Assembly: GCA_038209145.1 (NCBI GenBank)
Contig: JBBQXZ010000292.1
Location: 1-6,010, forward strand
DNA: 6,010 bases
Direction of reading: 5' to 3'
From: Lunatibacter sp038209145
Lineage (GTDB): Bacteria; Bacteroidota; Bacteroidia; Cytophagales; Cyclobacteriaceae
In this document: positions 1-5,986 of the stretch, piece after piece
Numbering within the stretch: the first letter of the stretch is position 1
Layout of the letters: each line of letters begins with the position of its first letter
The notes under the pieces: generated by a model
Told to the model about the DNA's origin: nothing
Seen by the model: the letters and a program-made list of their open reading frames with translations, nothing else
The model's database searches: none
Translations under genes and position numbers: made by a program

Positions 1-1505
1 TGGGCTAACAATTCGTTTTCCAGTTCCTGGATCTTTTGCCCGGTTACATCCCTTTGAATAGAAATCCAGTGGGTATACCAGCCTTTTTCATCAGACACGG
101 GGCTCAATGCAAAATTTACCCAAAACTCTTCACCCGCTTTATTGTAGTTGACAGTGGTTATTTCACAGGGTTCAAAATTTCTAAGTGCACGGCTCAATCT
201 TGCAAGCTCTTCTTTGTCAGAATTAGGTCCTTGAAGCATCCGGGGTGATTTGCCAATAACTTCGGCTGCGGCATAACCCGTCATTTTAGTAAAAGCTTCA
301 TTTACAAAAAGGATTTTAGGCCCTGGTTCGTCAAATGGTTCTGCTTCGGTAATTATAATTGCATCGTTTGTATCTATGATGACACTTTCAAGCAGTTTTA
401 ATCTATGTTTTTCCTCGATTTTAGCTGTGATGTCCCTCGAATTGGACACAATTCCTTTCACTGCAGGATTATTTAACATGTTAGTCAGCACTGTTTCAAC
501 CCATCTCCATTCCTCATTATGGTTTTTAAAACGGAAGGGTTCGACAGTTATCCTGTTTTCTGTCGTTAATTTTTGCAAACTGGCTGAAGTTCTTTCAACA
601 TCATCCGGATGGATAAATTCAAATGCGTTTTTTCCAATGAATTCTTCCGGGGAAATCCCCAGAACAGAAGTGCTTGAAGGACTAACATACAAATAATTTC
701 CTACTGGGTCTAGTATTCCAATCAGGTCAGAACCCTCCTGAACCAACGCTTTAAATCGTTGCTCGCTTTGGAGAAGTTTTTCTTCCTGCTCAATTTTTTC
801 CTTTCCATCTCTAGCCACAGCATACATGAGTTTTGTAGTATCATCCCACCTTGCCGACCATAAATTATAGGCGATGCCGCCCTCTTTTTTCTTGTAACGA
901 TTAAAGAAAGAATTAATCTCCTGACCAATAAGAATAGCAGCAGCTATTTCAACGGATTTGGGCACATCCTCCTCAAAAATCAAATCCTGAAAAGGTTTGC
1001 CAATTAATTCTTCGGGTAAATATCCCCAATGATTTGAGGAAGCAGCACTCACATACACAAAATTACCCTGTTCATTAATGGTGCAAAAAACATCTAAAGA
1101 AGCATCCATCATTTGATTCGCCTCAGATCTTTGCTTTACAATCCGCGTAATATCCCTTGATTGGCAGGCTACGGCAAAAATTTGGTGATCGTCTCCGGTT
1201 AAAGCTTCAAAAGTAATTTGACCATATTGAATTTCATTTGATTCGGAATAAAAGAAATGCTCTTCTATTTCAAATTTCTCTCCGCTGAGTGCCCTGCTAT
1301 AATAGGCTTTCCATTTTTCAATATAACCGACACCAAAGCCTTCGACAAATACAGACCCGTTCAGTTTCTTTTCCTCCCCTGTCATTTCTTTCATCAGGCT
1401 CAAGTACCTTTTATTGGCATAAACCAATTGGTAGTCAAGGTTGATCATCCAAATAAGATCTTTGCTTTGATCTAGTAAGAGATTTGACAACTGAGTTTGC
1501 ATCAT
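1..1505 (-). CDS. Multi-PAS sensory protein, N-terminal 501 residues (probable sensor histidine kinase, output domain outside window)
   Basis: The minus-strand frame is open from an ATG-ATG pair (1505 and 1502) to the window edge, so the C terminus is missing. The visible part is four tandem PAS domains: about residues 5-122 (ending SRDITRI), 130-235 (ending VARDGKEK), 247-362 (ending SNSRDITAK) and 365-490 (ending QRDVTGQK). A short charged coiled-coil-like linker joins domains 2 and 3, and another (QKIQELENELLA) leads out of the window. No signal peptide or membrane segment is visible, so a cytosolic sensor is likely. Domain 4 is LOV-like in sequence (GKSPRMLQGP, residues 418-427; QRDVTG), but proline 421 stands where LOV domains carry the flavin-binding cysteine. 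Proteins of this layout in Bacteroidota usually end in a HisKA/HATPase histidine kinase; GGDEF or other outputs are possible. The PAS identity is firm; the kinase output is inference. No Shine-Dalgarno sequence precedes the start. Confidence 0.9.
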   Translation of the reverse strand, partial: MMQTQLSNLLLDQSKDLIWMINLDYQLVYANKRYLSLMKEMTGEEKKLNGSVFVEGFGVGYIEKWKAYYSRALSGEKFEIEEHFFYSESNEIQYGQITFEALTGDDHQIFAVACQSRDITRIVKQRSEANQMMDASLDVFCTINEQGNFVYVSAASSNHWGYLPEELIGKPFQDLIFEEDVPKSVEIAAAILIGQEINSFFNRYKKKEGGIAYNLWSARWDDTTKLMYAVARDGKEKIEQEEKLLQSEQRFKALVQEGSDLIGILDPVGNYLYVSPSSTSVLGISPEEFIGKNAFEFIHPDDVERTSASLQKLTTENRITVEPFRFKNHNEEWRWVETVLTNMLNNPAVKGIVSNSRDITAKIEEKHRLKLLESVIIDTNDAIIITEAEPFDEPGPKILFVNEAFTKMTGYAAAEVIGKSPRMLQGPNSDKEELARLSRALRNFEPCEITTVNYNKAGEEFWVNFALSPVSDEKGWYTHWISIQRDVTGQKIQELENELLA

Positions 1506-2011
1506 GGCAAAAATTGAATTTTAATATACATAAAAATAATACTAAAAACATTGAAAAGTAACAATTTATTACTTGCGACCGAGATCGAAAACTCAAAATA
1601 ATTTAATTAAAGAATAATACAAAATTAAGGATGGTAATATAATTTAAACTTACCCATATTTTTTATAAATTTATTTCGACCAATATATGAAAATATTATT
1701 AAAATTAGGAATAAATTTTTTTCGGGATATCCCATTAATTATAGCCCATCTTTTATCCCAAGTCCCAAAGGGAGTTTTCAGTGAGGTTGTGGAAAAGAAA
1801 GGTTACTTCACTCTTTTTGGGTATCTGGACCGGTAGGATATTGGTTAGGGACCAAAGCCTAAGATCTAAACATTTCCCTTATGTTTAACCATCTTCGATA
1901 TGTAGGGTGAATTGTTGTAAACGCTTTATTTTAGCCTTAATGATCTGATCTCACCGGACCGGAGGCACTTTCCCTGCTAGTGATGAGTAGTCCTTCTGTC
2001 ATTGAAGTCAT
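1506..2011. other. Long intergenic spacer without a convincing gene
   Basis: This stretch lies between the start of the PAS gene and the stop of the YihY gene. Its first part (to about 1735) is very AT-rich and probably holds the PAS gene's promoter. One TAnnTTTG-type box occurs on the minus strand (TAATTTTG, 1620-1627), about 115 bases upstream of the start, but no matching TTG box was found at the usual distance. The second part (about 1736-2011) is less AT-rich and reads like decayed coding DNA, with stops in every frame I followed. A 49-codon + strand frame (1687-1836) is the only short ORF worth noting. A 10-bp palindrome, GGGATATCCC, lies at 1724-1733. I see no tRNA, terminator hairpin with a T-run, or recognisable insertion-sequence end. 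Confidence 0.6.
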
Positions 2012-2983
2012 TTAATCTTGATCGTTTTTTGGGATTTTTCTAGTGAAATTTGTAAAATCCCCATTTTCATCCACCTCTATCAGTTCTACTTTCACTGCCT
2101 GAGAGGAAGGAATGACTAACCCACCCAAATTCTCAGCAATATAATAGGTGATTTGGGCCCCGAAAAGAAAGATCACCACGGAATAATACACCCAAATAAG
2201 AACGACAACGAGAGAACCTGCAGCACCATAATAGTTGCCAACTGCCGCATTTCCGAGGTACAAACCAATAAGGTATTTTCCCAAAGCAAAAAGCAGCATT
2301 GTCACAAATGCCCCCAACCAGACATCTTTCCAGTTGACACGTGCATCCGGAAGGATTTTGTACATCAATCCAAAAACCAAAACCATCAGCGATTGGGCCA
2401 GCACCACATTGGCCACACCCGCAAAAATCAGCATATTCTCGTCAAAGAGGTCGTTGAAATAATTTAAAACGATTACTAGGACCGCATCAGCGACCAAAGA
2501 AACAATCAAAAGAAACCCAATAGAGGCCACCATGGAAAAACTAAGGAACCTGTTAACCGCAAATTTCAAAATACCCTTTTGAGGTTTGGGTTTGATGTGC
2601 CATATGTGGTTGATACTGTTTTGAAGACTGACAAATACCGTAGTGGCACTGAATATCAAGATGACAATACCCACCATTTGGGACCAAAAAACCTGACCAT
2701 CCAACGTGACGTTTTGCATGATTTGATCGAGCGTCTCCACACTGTCTTCCCCAATCAAGGTGCCTATTTGATTCAATAGCTCCTCCCGGACATCACTCTT
2801 AGAATAAAAGGTAGCCCCGATATTCAAAACGATGATTAATAGCGCAGGCAAGCTAAAAATAGTATAAAAGGCGGCGGAAGCTGCAAAAGTCATCGAATCA
2901 TTGCTTGCGAAATCTTTGACACTGTCAATGAGAATTTGAAAAAAAGTGAGTGACTTTAACCGCTTTATTTGTCTTTTTATCAT
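2012..2983 (-). CDS. YihY/virulence factor BrkB family inner-membrane protein
   Basis: This 323-residue protein has the layout of the YihY/BrkB family (Pfam Virul_fac_BrkB). A basic N terminus (MIKRQIKRLK) is followed by about six hydrophobic segments, near residues 35-60, 101-120, 146-173, 184-209, 219-243 and 253-283. Family signatures are visible: the N-terminal FAASAAFYTIFSLPALL (33-49), the loop LPDARVNWKDVWLGA (211-225), and YGAAGSLVVVLIWVYYS (252-268) followed by FLFGAQIT. A hydrophilic tail of about 35 residues ends KNDQD. The length is normal for the family. The family was once taken for RNase BN, which has since been reassigned to another protein, and its true role, perhaps envelope-related transport, is unsettled. 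The ATG at 2983 is the only sensible start because the first family motif follows closely. The gene lies 65 bases downstream of the acyltransferase on the same strand and may be co-transcribed with it. Confidence 0.93.
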   Translation of the reverse strand: MIKRQIKRLKSLTFFQILIDSVKDFASNDSMTFAASAAFYTIFSLPALLIIVLNIGATFYSKSDVREELLNQIGTLIGEDSVETLDQIMQNVTLDGQVFWSQMVGIVILIFSATTVFVSLQNSINHIWHIKPKPQKGILKFAVNRFLSFSMVASIGFLLIVSLVADAVLVIVLNYFNDLFDENMLIFAGVANVVLAQSLMVLVFGLMYKILPDARVNWKDVWLGAFVTMLLFALGKYLIGLYLGNAAVGNYYGAAGSLVVVLIWVYYSVVIFLFGAQITYYIAENLGGLVIPSSQAVKVELIEVDENGDFTNFTRKIPKNDQD

Positions 2984-3048
2984 GGAGTTAGGGTTAAATT
3001 TTTACTAAGACTATTGAAAACTAGTCGGACAATTTGCGCTTCGCAGAA

Positions 3049-3606
3049 TCACCGTATCCCTTGACTGGGATATTTGCCCTCAACGGTGCGTCCAAAGGCC
3101 ATCAATTCTTCAATTTGGGCATTCATTTCCCCATTGGGATAGAGGCAAGGTCCTATACCGGCGACTTTATTTTTGTAGTCCAAAAACCCAACCATAATCG
3201 GGACATCAGCTCCTAGAGCTATATGGTAAAACCCGCTCTTCCATTTCGGTGCATGCTTGCGGGTTCCCTCAGGTGTGACCATGACAACCAGTTCATCCGC
3301 CTCCTTCAACATCTGGATCATGGATTCGGTGTAAGTCAACTTTCGCTTTCCCGGCAAACGTTTGCGGTCTATTGATATTCCGCCAAGGCCTTTAATCAAC
3401 CAACCGAGAGGCCCCACCATCACCTCCTTTTTGATGGTAAATTTTACAGGAATATCCATCAGGTAAAAAGCTGCCCGGGCGTACAGCAGGTCCCAGTTAC
3501 TGGTATGTGGGATAGCTATCAAAACGGCTTTTTTTATTCCTTCTGGCATTCCACCGGAAGCCTTCCAGCCTGTAATCCAAAAGACAATTCGCGCTATTAG
3601 TTTCAT
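3049..3606 (-). CDS. PlsC-type 1-acylglycerol-3-phosphate acyltransferase family protein
   Basis: This 185-residue protein belongs to the PlsC/LPLAT acyltransferase superfamily, whose members move an acyl group from acyl-CoA or acyl-ACP to lysophosphatidate or related acceptors at the inner membrane. Visible motifs, in order: the catalytic HX4D box HTSNWD (34-39), a substrate-binding block GGISIDRKR (75-83), and PEGTR (112-116), the counterpart of FPEGTRS. The N terminus (IARIVFWITGW) is hydrophobic and could anchor the protein. It is shorter than E. coli PlsC (about 245 residues) and resembles the short 'glycerol acyltransferase' subfamily, so the acceptor is not certain. I chose the ATG at 3606, 13 bases after the patatin stop, because MKLIARIVFWITGW resembles a typical family N terminus. 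The ATG at 3660 (203 residues) would overlap the patatin gene by 41 bases and add 18 hydrophilic residues read from patatin coding sequence in another frame. Co-transcription with the patatin gene is very likely. Confidence 0.9.
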   Translation of the reverse strand: MKLIARIVFWITGWKASGGMPEGIKKAVLIAIPHTSNWDLLYARAAFYLMDIPVKFTIKKEVMVGPLGWLIKGLGGISIDRKRLPGKRKLTYTESMIQMLKEADELVVMVTPEGTRKHAPKWKSGFYHIALGADVPIMVGFLDYKNKVAGIGPCLYPNGEMNAQIEELMAFGRTVEGKYPSQGIR

Positions 3607-3619
3607 TCCTGAGCTTTCA

Positions 3620-4441
3620 TTACTGTTTTTGTGGTACCCTGTCCCATAGTGCATGAACATCGATATACTCCTTCATGGTTTGATAGCCGATCTCGAAAAT
3701 TTCCTTTGCTTTCTTTATTTCCAAAACACCAAACCGGGCAAGGCCTACGGGTTCAACAAAATGGTCACACATGCCCCTACGGCTATATACGTTGTAGTTC
3801 ATGGACATGATTACCGTACGTTCTATCAGGCTTTTAATGTGGCGAATATTTTGCTGTTCGGGAAGATGGTTGCAGTTGACACCGATGATTACATCGCAGA
3901 TATCTTGCAATGGCTCCACGGGCATATTATTCAATACGCCGCCATCGATATAATAGCGTCCGTCCAGAAGTATAGGCTCAAACATGCCAGGTATACACGA
4001 GGAAGCCATCAAGGGTCTGATTATCTCTCCCGACGAGAAATATGCCGTTTGGCCAAGATGCAAGTCAGTGGCTGCCATGGTCATTGGGATCCGGAGTGAC
4101 GAAAAATCATTGACTTCTAGATATTTCTCGTAAAGTGGGGTTATGTGATCCATCTTGAGGATTCCTTTCCAGCTGACAGAGGGCCAAATAAACTTAAAAT
4201 AGTTTGTTTGGATAATGATTTCCAGGATTTCATCCGGGGCAAATCCTTTGGCATACATGACCCCGGCTATCGCTCCTGCACTACTACCGGATATGGCTGA
4301 AGGTGAGATGCCGGCTTCATCCATGGCCCTGAGTACGCCCAGGTGGGCGATGCCACGAACGCCACCTCCTGAGAGAGCTATTCCTATATGTGATTGTTTT
4401 TCCAATGCTAAATTAACAAATAGATATTTAATGCAAATCAA
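3620..4441 (-). CDS. Patatin-like phospholipase family protein (RssA-type)
   Basis: This protein of up to 273 residues carries the full patatin serine-aspartate dyad. The oxyanion-hole loop GGGVRG is at 25-30, the nucleophile elbow G-S-S-A-G at 52-56 (Ser54), and the catalytic aspartate in DGG at 166-168. The flanking signatures TDLHLGQTAYFSSG (125-138) and ASSCIPGMFEPI (146-157) are typical of small bacterial patatins related to E. coli RssA. Such proteins hydrolyse acyl ester bonds of phospholipids or lysolipids; the exact substrate cannot be read from sequence. No secretion signal or outer-membrane barrel is visible, so it is probably cytosolic or membrane-peripheral. The start is unusual: no in-frame ATG lies between the upstream in-frame stop and the GGG motif. 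The frame can begin at TTG 4441 or at TTG 4405 (residue 13), which would give 261 residues and a more family-like N terminus. The plsC-like gene follows after 13 bases. Confidence 0.93.
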   Translation of the reverse strand: MICIKYLFVNLALEKQSHIGIALSGGGVRGIAHLGVLRAMDEAGISPSAISGSSAGAIAGVMYAKGFAPDEILEIIIQTNYFKFIWPSVSWKGILKMDHITPLYEKYLEVNDFSSLRIPMTMAATDLHLGQTAYFSSGEIIRPLMASSCIPGMFEPILLDGRYYIDGGVLNNMPVEPLQDICDVIIGVNCNHLPEQQNIRHIKSLIERTVIMSMNYNVYSRRGMCDHFVEPVGLARFGVLEIKKAKEIFEIGYQTMKEYIDVHALWDRVPQKQ

Positions 4442-4489
4442 GAAAACTGATATCCTGCTGTATACATCAACAAAACGTTACCCTTCAAC

Positions 4490-4523
4490 GAAAGAAACCT
4501 CCAAGTGATTGAAGGTTTCTTTC
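4490..4523 (-). terminator. Strong hairpin after accA, candidate terminator
   Basis: GAAAGAAACCT (4490-4500) pairs perfectly with AGGTTTCTTTC (4513-4523). After one C/A mismatch, CAA (4502-4504) pairs with TTG (4509-4511), leaving a four-base loop. The hairpin starts 21 bases after the accA stop on the minus strand. There is no downstream T-run on that strand, although the stem's own 3' arm is T-rich, so termination may be partial and the element could act on either strand. A second stem, CCTTCAA (4482-4488) with TTGAAGG (4509-4515), would compete with it. It may separate accA from the patatin gene. Confidence 0.6.
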
Positions 4524-4543
4524 TTGAGAGCCTTAGCGTATAA

Positions 4544-5491
4544 TTATTCCACTACTACCCCCATGGAGCAGAATTTTTCAATTCGCATTTCCTTGAGTTT
4601 GTCTGGCTTTAATTTATCCAATTCAGCCAGTGACTCCTTAATGGTATGTTTGATCGTTGCGGCCATCACCTTCATATTTCGGTGGGCTCCTCCAAGAGGT
4701 TCGGCGATGATACCGTCAATCAACTTATTATTCAACATGTCCGGCGCTGTCAGCTTGAGAGCTTCGGCTGCCTGCTCCTTATAATCCCAGCTTCTCCATA
4801 AAATAGACGAGCAGGATTCGGGGGAAATTACCGAATACCATGTATTTTCAAGCATAAATACTTTATCACCAATGGCAATTCCAAGAGCTCCGCCTGATGC
4901 TCCCTCTCCGATGATGATGCAGATAACGGGGACCTTTAGTTTGAACATTTCCCGCAGGTTTTTGGCTATTGCCTCACCCTGACCCCGTTCCTCGGCTTCA
5001 ATGCCCGGAAAAGCACCCGGGGTATCAATCAGTGTCACAATGGGTTTGTTGAATTTCTCGGCCATCTTCATCAACCGAAGAGCTTTTCTATATCCTTCAG
5101 GATTGGCCATGCCAAAATTCCTTTCTTGGCGCTGCTTGGTGTTTCGTCCTTTTTGTTGGCCGATAAACATCACTGATCGGCCATCAATATCTCCCAATCC
5201 CCCAATCATGGCTTTGTCATCCTTTACACTTCGATCACCGTGAAGTTCAATGAAATCATTGGTCATCTCATAAATGTAGTCGAGTGCATAGGGCCTGTCT
5301 GCATGTCGGGAAAGCTGTACCCGCTGCCAGCGTGTGAGATTTTGAAACGTTTCTTTTTTCAAGGTTTGAATTTTTTCCTCCAATGATTTGATATCAGTGG
5401 ATAGATCAATGTTTTTACCTTTGGCAAGATCTTTCATTTCACTAAGTTTAAGCTCAAGATCTGCAATCGGTTTTTCAAATTCTAATACCAT
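4544..5491 (-). CDS. accA: Acetyl-CoA carboxylase carboxyltransferase, alpha subunit
   Basis: AccA pairs with AccD as an alpha2beta2 carboxyltransferase. It moves the carboxyl group from carboxybiotin on AccB to acetyl-CoA, giving malonyl-CoA, the first committed step of fatty-acid synthesis in the cytosol. At 315 residues it matches the usual length (E. coli about 319). The start is well supported: MVLEFEKPIADLELKL opens the typical N-terminal helical region (about 1-50). It is followed by conserved blocks LTRWQRVQLSRHADRPYALDYI (52-73), LHGDR (83-87), NFGMANPEGYRKALRLM (125-141), DTPGAFPGIEAEERGQGEAIA (156-176), the crotonase-fold oxyanion region GEGASGGALG (195-204) and SVISPESCSSILW (220-232). 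No key block is missing or broken. accD and the biotin subunits are not in the window, as is common in Bacteroidota, where acc genes are scattered. A promoter-like site lies immediately upstream and a hairpin follows the stop. Confidence 0.98.
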   Translation of the reverse strand: MVLEFEKPIADLELKLSEMKDLAKGKNIDLSTDIKSLEEKIQTLKKETFQNLTRWQRVQLSRHADRPYALDYIYEMTNDFIELHGDRSVKDDKAMIGGLGDIDGRSVMFIGQQKGRNTKQRQERNFGMANPEGYRKALRLMKMAEKFNKPIVTLIDTPGAFPGIEAEERGQGEAIAKNLREMFKLKVPVICIIIGEGASGGALGIAIGDKVFMLENTWYSVISPESCSSILWRSWDYKEQAAEALKLTAPDMLNNKLIDGIIAEPLGGAHRNMKVMAATIKHTIKESLAELDKLKPDKLKEMRIEKFCSMGVVVE

Positions 5492-5512
5492 GTTTCCAGT
5501 TTATGAATAGGA

Positions 5513-5546
5513 CAAAGATAAAAATTAATTTGTGATATTCGGTCAA
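5513..5546 (-). promoter_or_regulatory. Candidate accA promoter (Bacteroidota type)
   Basis: On the minus strand, TATCTTTG (5513-5520) matches the Bacteroidota -7 box TAnnTTTG exactly. A TTG within TTGACC (TTG at 5544-5546) lies 23 bases upstream, slightly longer than the usual 19-21. Transcription would start near 5506, giving a leader of roughly 15 bases before the accA ATG. The -7 match and position are good; the upstream box is weaker. Confidence 0.55.
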
Positions 5547-5707
5547 CAAACCACATTGCTTACCTCTAACAGTAAAAAACAGGACTAAAGGGATGGCTAA
5601 AAGTAAACCTTTGCTTCATCGTGCCGAACCTAATGCATGTATTTAAAAATAAACATCCTGAAAAAGAGCAGAGTAAAAATTTAGCTGATATTTTTTGAGG
5701 CCATATT

Positions 5708-5737
5708 TTGACAGCTTAAATAAAGCCACTACATTTA
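5708..5737 (+). promoter_or_regulatory. Candidate promoter facing the tRNA-like repeat array
   Basis: TTGACA (5708-5713) is followed, exactly 19 bases after its TTG, by TACATTTA (5730-5737), which fits the Bacteroidota -7 consensus TAnnTTTG except for its last base. Transcription would begin near 5744, about 30 bases before the first tRNA-like unit. No protein-coding gene lies downstream on this strand inside the window, so the array is its natural target. It may be the old promoter of a tRNA gene from which the array arose. Confidence 0.55.
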
Positions 5738-5774
5738 CGTCACAATAATCGATAAATGCATCGAATTATTCAAC

Positions 5775-5837
5775 GGAGTGGTAGTTCAGCTGGTTAGAAT
5801 GCCTGTCCCGAAATGTCGGGAAGGTCGCTGGTTAGAG
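5775..5837 (+). pseudogene. Degenerate tRNA-Asp-like sequence (array unit 1)
   Basis: This is the unit closest to a tRNA. GGAGTGG would be the 5' acceptor strand, GTTCAGCTGGTTAGAAT the D arm, and AGGTCGC the variable region with the start of the T arm. Between them the expected anticodon stem-loop is replaced by TCCCGA-AATG-TCGGGA (5806-5821), so no normal seven-base anticodon loop exists. The T loop reads TTAGAGT instead of the near-universal TTCGANT, the 3' half of the T stem is lost, and no CCACTCC partner for the acceptor strand follows. It cannot fold as a functional tRNA. The resemblance to tRNA-Asp rests on remembered family sequences, not on a search. Confidence 0.65.
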
Positions 5838-5876
5838 TTTTAAAATAAAATATTGGAGTGGTAGTTCAGCTGGTTA

Positions 5877-5894
5877 TCCCGATAGCTATCGGGA
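5877..5894. repeat. 18-bp perfect palindrome in array unit 2
   Basis: TCCCGATAGCTATCGGGA is its own reverse complement. It replaces the GAATGC segment seen at the same place in unit 1 and so removes the 3' side of the D arm. Its ends (TCCCGA and TCGGGA) are the same as the arms of the second hairpin 3 bases further on (5898-5913), which suggests both hairpins belong to one REP-like family. Confidence 0.85.
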
Positions 5895-5968
5895 CTGTCC
5901 CGAAATGTCGGGAAGGTCGCTGGTTAGAGTTTTAAAATAAAATATTGGAGTGGTAGTTCAGCTGGTTA

Positions 5969-5986
5969 TCCCGATAGCTATCGGGA
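5969..5986. repeat. 18-bp perfect palindrome in array unit 3
   Basis: An identical copy of the unit 2 palindrome, exactly 92 bases downstream. The neighbouring hairpin (5990-6005) carries a G-to-A change at 5994 that breaks one pair of its stem. Confidence 0.85.

Noticed and set aside
376..696. 106-codon + strand ORF opposite the PAS gene
   Set aside because: Antisense shadow of clear PAS domain coding sequence.
722..928. 68-codon minus-strand ORF inside the PAS gene
   Set aside because: It lies in a different frame from the continuous PAS reading frame and is low-complexity and basic.
3010..3027. Small hairpin (GACTA/TAGTC) between the acyltransferase and YihY genes as a terminator
   Set aside because: Only 5 bp with an 8-base loop and no T-run; likely chance.
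3607..3660. 18-residue N-terminal extension of the acyltransferase from ATG 3660
   Set aside because: It mostly overlaps patatin coding sequence in another frame, is hydrophilic and unlike family N termini; the ATG at 3606 fits better.
3653..4099. 148-codon + strand ORF opposite the patatin gene
   Set aside because: It is the antisense shadow of a gene with all patatin motifs; no family features of its own.
5593..5646. A 17-codon + strand ORF (MAKSKPLLHRAEPNACI)
   Set aside because: Too short, no family recognised and nothing beyond chance supports it.
5775..5854. A functional tRNA gene
   Set aside because: No anticodon loop, no TTCGA T loop, and no 3' acceptor strand complementary to GGAGTGG.
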